Part shown: positions 44,996-56,700 of the stretch, piece after piece | How positions within the stretch are numbered: the stretch's first letter is position 1 | How the letters are laid out: each line of letters starts with the position of its first letter | From: Solea solea | Taxonomy: Eukaryota; Chordata; Actinopteri; Pleuronectiformes; Soleidae | Reading direction: 5' to 3' | DNA length: 64,000 nt | Assembly (NCBI RefSeq): GCF_958295425.1 | Contig: NC_081136.1 | Span: 7,561,594 to 7,625,593, forward strand | Made by a program: the position numbers and the translations under genes | Notes under the pieces: model-generated | The model's database searches: none | Told to the model about the DNA's origin: nothing | What the model saw: the letters and a program-made list of their open reading frames with translations, nothing else

Positions 44996-47291
44996 GCAAA
45001 CGTGACGTCAGCGATGCGCTCGGTTTGAAAGGGTTTAAAACCCCAATTAAGGACTTTTTGGACAAGTTCACTTCTTTTATTTAAAGAGGAAAGAGATGTC
45101 TTTGTGAGAAGAAGATATTTTACTGAATTCTCGTCACAAAAAAAAAAACAGACTGGTTTTACATATTTCATTTGACTTGGGTGTGGGGGAGGTTTATTGG
45201 AGGAAAAAGGTTCTCCAAATGGCCCTCAATCAGCACAAGTATCTCTGATGTGCAGTTTCTTTCTTGCTTGAAAAGCCTCTCTCGCATCAAATTAGTTAGT
45301 GGACTTGAATGTTTTATTAAGGCAGGGAGGTTTTTTTCATTCCGAGCTGCTGCTGCTGCTGCTGTGCAAAAAGAAAAGACTAATGTAGCCGGCGTATGGA
45401 GATGAAGAGGCTGAGAGCTGCCATTGAATGCAGAGGTGAGAGCGACGATGGTAATGTCTCTCCTGTAACAATTATTATTCATATTCAATTTAATATGAGA
45501 GCGGGGAGACACTGCGCCACATTGCACCGCAGCTTTTATTCCACAAGTGAATCACGGGAAAGAGACAAAGAAAGAAGACACCATCAAGTGACGCCATAGA
45601 TCAGAGCATATTAGAGGTTATTAATCTGAACCGAGGCTGGTGACATCATCGCCAGACACAAAGAGTAGAGGCGAGATGGATGGATTTTATTTAAGAATTG
45701 AATGGAGTCTGTACAAGAAACCTTGTGTGTTCTTTGTATGTGCGAAGTGACTGCTTCCTGTCAAAACAGGCAACTTCCTGTCTAATCAATTTCAAGGCAG
45801 TTTGAGGGATTTTTAAATGGGTTAAAAGAATGTTAAATCTTTTGTTCTATTATTCTTATACAACAAAATAGAGTAGGTTAGAATGTGCTATTAAGTTTTT
45901 ATTTATTTTTATTTGTTATTTGCCACAAAATACAAGGCCAACACTGATATCTTGTGTACGACAACCATTACTACTGTGTGGTGTTCGGTTCCTCCCTCAG
46001 ACTTCCAATTCTTGTTTCCGAGACTTCTCAAAAGTTTTGACTTGGCCACAAACCCAAAAGTTTTCAGAGAGAAAAACTGCTGTCGTTGGACAAATAACTT
46101 GCTTCGTATTCCGTTAACAAAGAGTTACTGCAGCCTTAATGCGGAGGCAAACAACTGTGATGCACATCTGCAAGAGCACGACCTCAGCTCCACCTGCCTA
46201 AGGAGATGATTTGGAGCAAAATACAAGGATCCAAGCAGGAAAAAAAGGTATAACTGTGCTCAGCTATATCTACTTTCTTGTGACATTAAATTAGTTATGA
46301 CGGTGGATATTCTTTGCAGTACATGAAGAAATAGTAAAAAAAAAAAATAACAGATAGCGAAGTCACAAAGGGAAGTGGAGCCAAATGCAGCATTAATTAA
46401 AAAACCATTAAATTCTCCCAATAGGAAAAGCTGCTAAGAAGCTCCAGCTTGATTAAGTCTGGACTAAGCTGCCTCCCTTCAGCCTGAAATCTTGTTAAGT
46501 CATCGTAGTCATTTTGTTTAACGGCACGTTTTTTTTTCTTCTTCTCCCCTCCCCTGGTGGGATTTCCACATTCCCCTGGACCACGAATCCAAGCGGTTGT
46601 GTGGTGTAATTCAGCGGAGACGAAGTGAACGAGCGCAAGCAGCGATCATAAGTTTGACTGAAGAAAAAAAAACAAACCCACACACGCCATGATGGCCGAG
46701 CAGTCAGACGTAATTAAATCTCCTGTCAGATACTATTTTGATTCCCGGCTCGGTATTTACTCAGCTGATGGTATTTAAATGAATGTATTACACGCTGGAC
46801 GCCAGTCCTGAGTGCTGTTGGAGCTGCTGCGGGGTTTTTTTTGTTTTTTTTGCTTTTGCAGCTGGTAGTCATGGTGACAGTGAGGGCAACTACAACGATG
46901 AGGAGGGTGTATGTGGAGAAGGTGGAGGAGCAGCTGTAGCCTCCTGGGAAAAGGAGTCATGGTGTGATTAGAGTTTGACTCGGTGTCGGGCCTCTGGCCT
47001 GCTCCGTTGGCTCCTCCGGGCTTTTTTCACCTCACAGCCGGTGGTGCGTGTACGTGTGAGGGGTCAGCAGCGGAGGGAGAGGCAGCGCGCCTCTGGCCTC
47101 TCTGCACTCACCCCTCTCTCTGTGAGCTTTTCTCTTTCCCGCCACCCCCCTCCACTTTCTCACTCGACAATTCGACCTCACTCCGTGCCAAGGCCGTCGA
47201 CTCTATTATTCAACATCCCATCCATCCTTCACGCAGAATTCCCGTCTCCCAAGTGTCACAAGACACAGATGCTCTGATACAGAAGTTTGCT
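44996..47291. other. unassigned intronic stretch
   Basis: Includes a (GCT)5 at 45348-45364, T- and A-runs at 46527 and 46664 and a CpG-rich block at 46980-47130. 45180-45560 looks unique. No gene recognised. Confidence 0.4.
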
Positions 47292-47317
47292 GAATATATA
47301 TTTATATATATATGAAT

Positions 47318-47349
<32 letters not shown>

Positions 47350-47471
47350 ATGTATATATATATATACATATACATATATGTGTATATATATATATATATA
47401 TTTACATATATATGTATGAATATATATATACATATATATACATATATATATATATATATACATATATATAC

Positions 47472-47520
<49 letters not shown>

Positions 47521-47534
47521 CATAAATATATATG
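47292..47534. repeat. 243-bp compound TA / ACATAT array
   Basis: TATATA runs broken by TACATA, TGTATA and GAATATA units, open in several frames on both strands because it lacks TAA/TAG/TGA. Low-complexity DNA, not coding. Confidence 0.97.
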
Positions 47535-48278
47535 ATGATGGATATGAATGAACGTGATCCCGAAAAGGCGGCTCATACATTTAGATAAAGACAAAAAAAC
47601 ACAACGCCAAAACACAATTGTGATGCATCATATTCTCATATTGTAACAAATCAGTTTGATAAAAGTTTCGTTAAAGAGGCTTTTTCCGGGAAGCTTTGCC
47701 GCAGTCAGCATAATATAAAAAAATAACAAACCCCCTCCCTTTACCTTTAAATACAAAAAAAAAGTGAATTTCATGAATAATAAACCGGGGGGGCATTAAA
47801 ATAATGCAGCGCATTCGTAATGTACCTAATTCTGTAGGTCGTGACCATACACCATATTCTTATTTTAAAAAATAACACATGCTTCACGGCAGAACTGAGA
47901 GTATTTGCCTCCAGTCTTTCATAGAAGCTCTGTCTGTATTTTAGGTTTTATAGTAATGTAGTTTTCTCTCTACACAGGTCTGTATCTGTCTGTCATCGCG
48001 TGGTCCCGTGTTAACAAAAAACGTTATGTACATGGAAGCATTTTCTTCGCTAGCAAACTATGAGCCTAGCCTATTTCACAATATCCAGTGTGAAAAGAGC
48101 AAAACGTCATTTCTGACAACACGAGATATAAAGTATATTTGGCAAATTAATTATAAAAACAATGTTATACATGTATTTTAAAAAGGTTTTCACCCTCCCA
48201 AAAATATCCCATCTTTGGGTCCCAACCCAGTCTCTGGAAATGACTGCAGGTTATAATAGCATAATAGCAAAGAGCAAG
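47535..48278. other. unassigned AT-rich stretch
   Basis: No gene. A-run and G-run at 47757 and 47790. Confidence 0.4.
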
Positions 48279-48400
48279 GGGGCGATATGGTGGAGCAGTG
48301 GCTTGTACTGTTGCCTCACAGGAAGAAGGTCAATGGTTTGAATCCCAGTTTGAGCAAGGGCCTTTGTGTATGGAAATTGCATGCTCTGTTTGTTCAGATA
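48279..48400 (+). mobile_element. tRNA-derived SINE, copy 2
   Basis: GGGGCGATATGGTGGAGCAG TGGCTTG is an A-box-like head. TTGCCTCACAGGAAGAAGGT CAATGGTTTGAATCCC carries the B-box, and GGCCTTTGTGTATGGAAATT GCATGC is the conserved body of a fish SINE. Confidence 0.8.
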
Positions 48401-48776
48401 TCTGTTCCTTTTCAGTTCCAAATATACAAACTAGAAGCACTCGGGCATTTTGAAGTTAGTGCCAAGTTAAAAACAAGATAGTTGTCTTCATCGTCCTGGG
48501 AGCTGAATGACAGCTTAACATGCTCATAAATCTTCAATAAATGATTATGCTTGCACTGTCTCGAATCATCACAGAATTAGGTTTTGACACATGTTTTTGT
48601 TTTAACAAACGCACGATCAGACTAAACATGAACACAAAAATGTCTTTTTCTGTGATTTGACAACAATTGTTAACAAATCTGTTGCCACTGATTGCTCTCT
48701 TTCACTCTCTCCACGGCCACATTGTTAAATTGGCTCCTGATAAGAAATCCAGCAGCCAGCTGGGGAGATCACAGTG
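48401..48776. other. unassigned intronic stretch
   Basis: AT-rich; nothing recognised. Confidence 0.4.
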
Positions 48777-48801
48777 ACACACACACACACACACACACAC
48801 C
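48777..48801. repeat. (AC)n microsatellite
   Basis: Twelve AC units. Confidence 0.95.
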
Positions 48802-49779
48802 TATCCTCCATCAGCCATCAGCCCCTGGCTTGCTCCCTGTGTGGGACATGTCACTGCTCTCCTCTTGCCAGATTAGTTAAGCTCTCTATCCTCAGATATG
48901 CTGCTCTTGCCTTCTCTCCTCTTCACCCTTCCTGTCCTGACCCACTCTGGATAACATACATCAGCTTGAATTCACGGTCTGGGCTGGTGCTGTTGGACTT
49001 CTGCCGCCAGTATCTCACCAAATGCCACCTCTCTGGCACCGGAAAAGGGTTGGCTGACATTTTCGTAATGATGCTTTTTCCCCCCTGAAAGCACTTTGTT
49101 GGTGGCATTGCCAGCTCACTGGAACAAACACTGCTCCAGGACTCTGACCTGGACTCCACTAAATCTCCTGAAACGTATAGTCCTTGTCTAAATCAGCTAA
49201 GCACAAGCCTGGTACAACACAAATACACATTTTCTTATATATGTATTGAGTTGAACGTGAGAATTAAAAGATATAGTTCAAGATTTACAGACAGCAGCTG
49301 GATAAAATGAAAAAGGGGGGATAGTACTCTTTTAAAACGGCTGATTGTTGTGCTTCGCAATTCATCTTAACTTCGAGGAAAAAAAAGAAAAAGAGGCTGG
49401 AATCCAAATTGACTTGCAGTTAAAAGACTGTGAGGATCAATCACTCGGTCAGGAAGATAAATAAACAAAGATGGAGTCTGCAGCTGAGGGGCAATAAGAC
49501 AGAATTCTGCTGGTTCACTGAATCAATTTGTCAGTATCAATTTAGACTTTTTGCATATGTTAATGCTGCAGCTGTGCGACTAACTGGGGATAAAAAGTAT
49601 TTTACATTACAGCAGTTATAGCAGCAATAGAATTTGTGAGTGTGTTGCGAGGAGAGGGCGTGGGATCAGGGGAAAACACAACCAACAAATACATCCATAC
49701 GTGTGGATCAGTGTAGATCAACTAGAACAAGAAAACGCAATAATCATCTAGAACAAATGCTATAATATTTTATGCTACA
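48802..49779. other. unassigned intronic stretch
   Basis: No gene or clear repeat; G6 run at 49315. Confidence 0.4.
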
Positions 49780-49969
49780 ATTTGATCTCAAGTGGACCGG
49801 ACCAGTCAAATAATAGCATAATAACCTGTTAAAGACAAGCAATTTCAACAACATTATGACTAAGTTAACAATTTACAGGTGTCTGTAACTGAAAAATCTA
49901 ATATTTCACAATTTCAAATTCAAATTCATCCTAGGGGCCAGATTGGACCCACAGGTTTGAGACCCCTGA
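49780..49969 (-). mobile_element. hAT-like MITE fragment, CAGGGGTCTCAAAC end
   Basis: The right end GGTTTGAGACCCCTG follows GGGGCCAGATTGGACCC. The left part has GATCTCAAGTGGACCGGACC. Related to the longer element at 7876-8276. Confidence 0.65.
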
Positions 49970-50743
49970 TTTACATTGTTTATGTAGAAAATTAAAATGG
50001 GCTATGTCGCTGGAGCAAATAACACACAAGGACCAGCTATCTGTCTACAGACTTCCCTCGCAAAATCAGCCCAGCATCCGCACCCACTCACCGCTCCATG
50101 GACTCCCAGAGAAGCTGAGCTTCCGTGGAGGTGACGTTTTTCCCAACACCGTCGAGCTCACCGCAGTGAAATAATAAACCTAGTCTGTGTCGTCCCACAG
50201 AGAACAGTTGAACACAGTACATGTCTGATGACATTTTAGAGGAAGCTGAGCTTCCCTCAATTCCCTGTCTTATAATATAGCCGCTCTCCATGTCTTTGTC
50301 GGTGGTTTCCTTTTGTTTTCCCTTTCATTTGTGGAAATACGGACTCTGAGAATATGACCTTCAATTATTCATACTTGGAAAAAAGATGATGATGACGACA
50401 TTATTCATCTGCTCAAACCTAAAACACTGTACACAGCTGCTCTCAACCTGTTCTAAAACAAAACATCCACCCACGACCAAGACTTCTTCTTAGTGTCTTG
50501 TCATCACTGTGCGGTTGCAAGGCAACCATCTTAGACTGTGGATGTTTCAGATAAAACACAAAAGAGGCTGCAGAGATGCTGGTCAGTGGATTGTATAATC
50601 TTTGAACCGTTTCTACTGTTTTTAAATCGGTCTTTTTTCTTCCTTGGCATTGCACACTGAGTTTGTGCTGTGTATGTTTTTGCTTCACACTTTAAATGTG
50701 CGTGTTGTGCTCTGTTTTGTCTTTTATCTTTTTTAAACGTTTG

Positions 50744-50747
<4 letters not shown>
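49970..50747. other. unassigned intronic stretch
   Basis: GAAGCTGAGCTTCC occurs twice (50111, 50243) in otherwise unremarkable sequence. No gene. Confidence 0.4.
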
Positions 50748-50782
<35 letters not shown>

Positions 50783-50850
50783 ACATACATATATATATAC
50801 ATACATATATATATATATACATATATATGTATATACACACATGTATGTAC
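50748..50850. repeat. (TA)n / ACATA array
   Basis: About 100 bp of TA units with TACATACA interruptions, ending ACACACATGTATG. Confidence 0.95.
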
Positions 50851-50869
50851 TTCTCTTTGTACATCACCT

Positions 50870-51025
50870 CATATCAGAAAACGTGACCTCTCCGCTCCGA
50901 CTGCTAATAAAAGATCATAAACCTAAGACAAACAGAAAACCTCTCCTCCGACTTCACCTCATCAGCTCATCTGATGGTCCCACTGCGCACAATCTTAACG
51001 ACGTCATTAACGCCATAATGGCCAT
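50870..51025 (+). mobile_element. Penelope-like reverse transcriptase fragment (tentative)
   Basis: The plus-strand frame reads SPLRLLIKDHKP, then LRLHLISSSDGP and LNDVINAI. LRLLIKDHK followed by an R-x-x-x-S-x-x-G-P block is the pattern of the conserved N-terminal RT motifs in Penelope-like retroelements. Only about 50 residues remain; no catalytic YxDD motif or GIY-YIG endonuclease is present. Dead fragment next to a TA array, which may be where it inserted. Confidence 0.5.
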
Positions 51026-51545
51026 TGTTTTATGGTAATTATCCGCGCCGTGCTATTGAAAGGGCTCCTTGTTCTGATGTGTGCCGAGCTCATAAATAAA
51101 GGAGCAATAAGACTTTATGAAGAGCTCTCTGTGGCCACTAAAGTGTTTGTGTTGATGGAGCCACGGAAGCTGCCAGGTCTATTCCGACAGTGTGTGTATC
51201 TGTGTGTGTGTGTATTAACGGCCCAGTTCAAACCTGCTATTCACATCGGTGATCTGATCACATGTGAAGGACTGTTCACACCTGCCTCTTCCTCGCACCA
51301 CATGAGACCAGATTTGGTGTACACACCCTTTATTCAAATGAAACACTTGTGTATCTTTTTGCCAGAATAAAAATTCCGTCAGAAAGGAAGAGAGAGAGAA
51401 AATAAGTGATGAAACGAGACCAAGGTGAATCAAAGCCCTACTCGTGCTGCTGTAACATGAAAATAGTTTAAACTATTAAAACTCCTTCGACAGTCAGTGT
51501 TCATGTTGTGGCAGAGGCTGTACATACATTAAGTGCTGATTAGTG
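51026..51545. other. unassigned intronic stretch
   Basis: A short (GT)n lies at 51190-51212. No gene. Confidence 0.4.
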
Positions 51546-51700
51546 GGCAGCCCATGGCCAAGTGGAAAGGGAACTTGGCCGGTAGGTTGCCGGTTTAAGT
51601 CCCAGGTCAAGGGCTGGGTGACCCAATCCCCATTGTTTATTGTTACTTGGATGCTCAAAATTGACCCTAGTGGGTTGCGTCAGGAATCTCCAAATCATGT
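51546..51700 (+). mobile_element. tRNA-derived SINE, copy 3
   Basis: GGGCAGCCCATGGCCAAGTG GAAAGGGAACTTGG is the A-box head and GGTTGCCGGTTTAAGTCCC the B-box. The body continues to about 51700. A typical fish SINE head with moderate divergence. Confidence 0.8.
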
Positions 51701-53143
51701 GTGCAAATTAGACGTCAGCTGAGAACCCGGTCCCTAATTCATCCTGAGGAGAGATTACATTCATGCAGTTTAGGAACAACACCTACATGCATTCAGGACG
51801 AATTAGACTGAAGACAAGTCAGTCAGCATGTCCAACTGAGGACAAAAGCTGCGTCTACATTGAGTAAAAAATCGGAATTTTTGGGTGGGTCCGCAGCTGC
51901 AGGAAGGAAATGACTTTTAAGTCCATGTAATCTGCCCAAAAGTGACATTCAACATCAAGGTGGATTGGTGTTACTGGCACAGTGTGACAATCAATGAGCC
52001 TCCTGTTCAGTGACAAACTCTATTAGCACCTGAGAGCAGAGGAGGTTTAGAAAAACCCTTCGCTGCTCTCTTTAGCAGCTCGTCCTTCCTTCAGTGCTAG
52101 GTTAAACTTAATTGAGCTGCGAGGTGGAAAGGGTCATCTGAGAAGTCCACTGTTGCCAAAGTAAAAAATCTTTTTTTTTCTCTTTTCAGCATGGACAGCG
52201 TTCAATGGAGCAAGTGCAACGCATTCTTTAGAACAAAAGATGAGCAACTTTTTTTTGGGATTTTTAAGTACTCAATGCTTCAAGTAATGTTTTGTATAAA
52301 AAGAGTTTAATATTAACTATTGGTCAGTCGATTGAAGCTTGTAGCTTTTAGCCCTGTCCAGATCAGAACAATCCATAAGTAAATAAGAAGCAATGTTTTG
52401 GGAAAACATGACGTAAGTGGTTATTATTTGATAGTTGACAAGTTGTTGATTATTTTAGTGAGTAATATTTCGCATCGTGCCCTTTGCATCTATCTCGCTG
52501 GAGGACATTTTGTGACGCGATGGACGCAAGTTGCCGTATTTTAAAATCTTCGCCAAACTCGAGCGACAGACAGACTCTATCGCAGACATCGCGCCGCTTG
52601 GCCCGGCCAACACGGAAGTCGTGTCTCTGCATCGACTTTGTGTGTGAACTTGTCAACATGTGCGACATATTTGCACCAAGTCCGGTGTGAACGCAGCATG
52701 AGAAGCGCATCGGGGCTATCTGAAGTAGATATGAAGTCGTCCAGCAGAGGGGGCTGTGGGCTGTAACCTGCAGAGTTAGCGCACACAAACACCTGTCGCT
52801 TACATTTGTCTCCTCACAGCAGTAATCAGCAGGAAGTGGGATGATTTACGATGCAGTTCAGCTCCACGGTGACAAAAACACGACGCTCTCAGCAGTTGAT
52901 TTTGTCGTCAATTTTTGTACAAAGGTCAAACTCGGCCTCTTGGCTGTAGAACACAGACTTTCGCTATCTAGAACTTTCAATACTGTCCTTACCTCTTACT
53001 GTAATTGAACTGTTTATGCTCTCAAACCTTAGTGGAGCCTGTGGGGAAACCTCGACGGTCAAAACTGCTTAGTCATGATGCTGAGCTGGCCACGAGCCTC
53101 AGCTGTACGATCAAAGCCTGTCCAAACACATTGGTAGTACATT
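51701..53143. other. unassigned intronic stretch
   Basis: 52480-52705 ends in AAGTCCGGTGTGAACGCAGC ATGAG, a phrase found in a fish dispersed repeat. The remainder looks unique. No gene. Confidence 0.4.
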
Positions 53144-53388
53144 CACACACACACACACACACAGACACAGAGTGTGTTTGTTGTTTTGGCAGTATATCAA
53201 ACCAAAGAATGATGATCTTGTATGCTACTGGGTTTCTGTGTGTGTGTGTGTGTGTGTGTGTATTCCTTGTCAGGTAAAGAGGAAACGTGCTGCAGTTACC
53301 AACAATAGGATTAGTCCCACTTTCCCTTTGTTTCCTCTGTACATGCAAACACACAGCATGGGCTGTGTGTGTGTGTGTGCGTGTGTGT
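53144..53388. repeat. three AC/GT microsatellites
   Basis: (AC)10 at 53144-53163, (TG)12 at 53237-53261 and (TG)n at 53363-53388. Confidence 0.93.
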
Positions 53389-54871
53389 TTTAAAGTGTGT
53401 ACTTCCAAGTAACATCCTCACCACGCACTGATCCTTCAAAACAGAAGTTTTCATTGACAGAGCCAGGAAAGTTTGGCTGCCCACAATCCCCCGGATTTCC
53501 CGTTTAATTGAGGGGAAAACTTTCTTCCTGGCTAAATTTAAGTGTGCGGCATTAAAGAAATCAGAGAGCGGTCCAAAAAAATACAAATAAAAACACGGAA
53601 AAGGAACATTTCGGAAACACCTAATGGCGCCACGTATTACAGCCTGTTGTAAGTGAACCGACGAGCCAGTTTCCCAGTGTCTTATCTGTGGGAATATGAA
53701 CTGTTGTTCTAAAGGGCAATGAACACTTCACACCACGTTAAAAGCCCAATTTCTCCACTTTATATCCGTCCTTCATCTCAGTCTCCACAGGGGAGGTGTA
53801 GAGTGGAGGTTAAAGCACTGATGAATGTCCAATAATGAAAGTTCCTTTCCTAACTTCCTTTTCTCTCATTTCTCATTCAGTCCTTTTCATTACCTGGTCT
53901 CTGTTTGTTGCTGCAATACCCATTTTGGCCACAAGATGATAAAGTGACCCTTTTTCCTGTCTAAAAAAATCGAAATCACTTGTTTTCAACCGGGCTATTT
54001 TGATTCCTATACACAAAACACTTTCACCCGGAACTAGGATATCGTTGAGATTACATTTTATTTCATTTTTATTTGTCTGAATTTTGATTTTTCTCACTTT
54101 CTGACATCTTCTCTTCTCATGACATAATAGATATTGATTTTTTCTTGACGTCTTGATGTTTTTTCTCCAATACTTTATGCAAACCTCTGCTGTTTTTCCT
54201 CGTCTTTGTATTGCACTGTGCAGTCCAGAAACCAGAGTGACCATGTGGGAAGTAGTGAGGCCATGGAATTGGGATAAAGAAAAAGACGAAGCAGAAAAGC
54301 GAAAGGAGGACATCGTGTTTGTTGGTGAGGACACTTTTGTCTGGTCCTCACATCTTTAAAGGCCTTTTTGGGGGGGTTAAGACCTGATTTTAGGGTTAAA
54401 ATTGGGTTAAGGTTAAGGGGTTAGTGTATGCATTACGTCTATGAGTGTCCTGAGTAAGAATGCCGCGTGATAATGTGTGTGTGGACGGATTTAGATAGTA
54501 GGACAACCTTCTCCAGGTCTGAAATCTCTGCCAACTATTGTTTCCTGGGGGGATACGTTCAGAGTTTAGACAGAAGTGAGTCTAGAAGGAACGCTCAATC
54601 TCTCACCATCATCCTCTCCCTCCCTCCCTCACTCTCACTTTTTCCCTCTCTCCTTCTCCTTTTCCTCCAGCTGTGTGCAGTTGTGGATTTGTGTTCCTCC
54701 TCACAGGAACAATGTTTGAGGAAGTGGGAAACGTCTTCCAGATGGCCCGAGCACATGGGCCTGTTAAGCTGCTGTGTGAAAGCGATCTGGCTTCCGTATA
54801 CATGGAGCCGTGCCTAAAACACACCTGGATGTGTTCTGCGTTGAATGCTATCTATGCAGCAGATTGTGCAC
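53389..54871. other. unassigned intronic stretch
   Basis: A 153-codon minus-strand frame (54334-53873) has no recognisable domain. TTAGGGTTAAAATTGGGTTA AGG at about 54390 is a short repeat-like phrase. No gene. Confidence 0.4.
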
Positions 54872-54900
54872 GTATGTATAAATGTATATATATGTGTATA

Positions 54901-54938
<38 letters not shown>
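54872..54938. repeat. (TA)n array
   Basis: TATG/TATA units ending in about 15 TA repeats. Confidence 0.95.
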
Positions 54939-54940
<2 letters not shown>

Positions 54941-55673
54941 CACATGCTGGCACGGCCGTCTCGTTTTCCAGTTCATTTCAGGTCTAATCAGATCGTAAGC
55001 CGAGTTTCTTGCACATCTCCATCCTACTCACATTAATATTGGCAATCGTGCTGTTATTGGACGGTGTGCAAACTTTCCATGTCTGGCTCATCAGTGGTAC
55101 TGGCCATCAACGTGTAAAATGATACTTCATAATCCCGTTTTGTCGGCCATTTCTGGTTGCGATACTGCATACCGGCTTTTAATGTAAAATCAAGAAGATG
55201 AAAAAAAAAAAAAACCCGCTGTAAAATAGGGTTATATTTATTTCCCCCCACTGCATTTTTGGTCTCTTTGATGTCTATCTTATAGTCTGCTTTGCAAATC
55301 AACTGTTTTATGAATTTACTTTATTAAAACTTCAGGAATAGGAATACATTTAATTTAGGAAAAACAATTTGGAGGCTAATAAAGTGACCTTAAAGTGAGT
55401 TATGATGGAAATGTTAACAGCGGTGCACTTTTTCATTTTTAATAGTGTAAATACAACATCTGTGTGTCCTCACAGAAACTAGGAGAGCGCTACAAGAACA
55501 AGGTCAACGTCGTCTGTGAGAAATTATCATAAATGTTTTGTCTTTATATGAAAACCACGGACTAAATAAAAGTGGCTTTCTGACTACGAGTCATTTGGCC
55601 TGATTCAGAATTCTATACAAACTAACGTAATTACTGGTAATCTTGCTTATTTCATTTCAAATGTACTCGGATT
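54939..55673. other. unassigned intronic stretch
   Basis: A15 run at 55200. No gene. Confidence 0.4.
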
Positions 55674-55870
55674 AAAAGTCCAGTGGGTAAGAAACAGTGA
55701 CATCTAATGGTGAAACAGTGGATTGTAGCAAATAGAGGACTCACTACACTCACTCCTCTCTTTTCTTTATGTCATTAGCCCCTTTTCCACCAACAATTCC
55801 AGTAACTTTTATTACAAGGAACTTATTTACTCGGGCAAAGTAATGACTGGTAATTCTCTCATGAGAGGGT
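55674..55870 (+). repeat. dispersed repeat pieces (CCAGTGGGTAAG; CCCCTTTTCCACC)
   Basis: AAAGTCCAGTGGGTAAGAAA CAGTGACATCTAATGGTG resembles the family at 18246. From 55778, AGCCCCTTTTCCACCAACAA TTCCAG resembles the end of a second fish MITE. Confidence 0.5.
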
Positions 55871-56512
55871 GCATCGTAATTTGCATCCAAATTACTCACA
55901 CTTTCATTCCGTCTGGGGCGCAAAGACATTTAGAAAGAATGATGCGCGCTTTCACGACAGCGTCTCTACAAGTCTCTAATAACACCAGAAAAAGTCGCCT
56001 CTAGAGTTCCTGGTTAATCTGAAAAGTCCCTCGTTGCGAGTAGATGTTTCTTTCGAGGGAAAGTTTTTCCTCGGATAATTACAGTGGACGCTTCAAAATG
56101 CAAATCAAACTCTCCGAGTACGTTTGTCCATTCAGGCTCCTGTAGAAACATGGCGGTGCAAGATGGCGCCCTCTGTGAAGCAAGACCCTTGCGTAAAGTA
56201 CATACAAAATGCTTATACCAAGGCCAAACTACAATTTATGCCAATAAACCCTCCTGTTACACCAATGACGTATAAATGTGAAGTCAATTTATTCTTCTTT
56301 GCTAAAAACGAAACGATGCAAACGGTCCTCAGTCAGGATTCGGGTCTACAAAATGTCGCCACTTCCCTTTGCATCCTTTTGTAAATGTTCCACCGAGATC
56401 TCTGGCAGAACCCTGCAGGCCTGTAGTCTGGTTCCACATCGGTCCACTTGTGTTTGGAGAGCACACTCACTTCCTGCCATCTCAGGCAGCAAGCAACGCT
56501 CTCTTGGGTGCT
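55871..56512. other. unassigned intronic stretch
   Basis: No gene recognised. Confidence 0.4.
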
Positions 56513-56700
56513 GCCTCTCTCTCTCTCCCTCTCTCTCTCCCCCCCCCCCCCCCTCCCTCCATCTCTCTCTGTCTCCAGGCTGTGAAATATGCATGCATGA
56601 GGGAAGCGATGAGGTGGTGCAGTTTGGTTGTGCAGGCATGAAGGGAAGATGATGCTCTGGATTAAGTATTTAGAGCACGCCCCCCCCCCCCCCCCCCCCC
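56513..56700. repeat. (CT)n with two poly-C tracts
   Basis: CT/CCCT-rich 56513-56576 with a 15-C run at about 56539, and a 21-C run at 56680-56700. The minus strand here is G-rich and could form quadruplex structures; run lengths are error-prone in sequencing. Confidence 0.95.

Noticed and set aside
47256..47615. Tyr/Ile-repeat frames on both strands
   Set aside because: Translation of a TA microsatellite.
53873..54334. 153-codon minus-strand open frame
   Set aside because: Lys/Arg-rich AT-driven composition, no family resemblance, no splice signals that would make it an exon.
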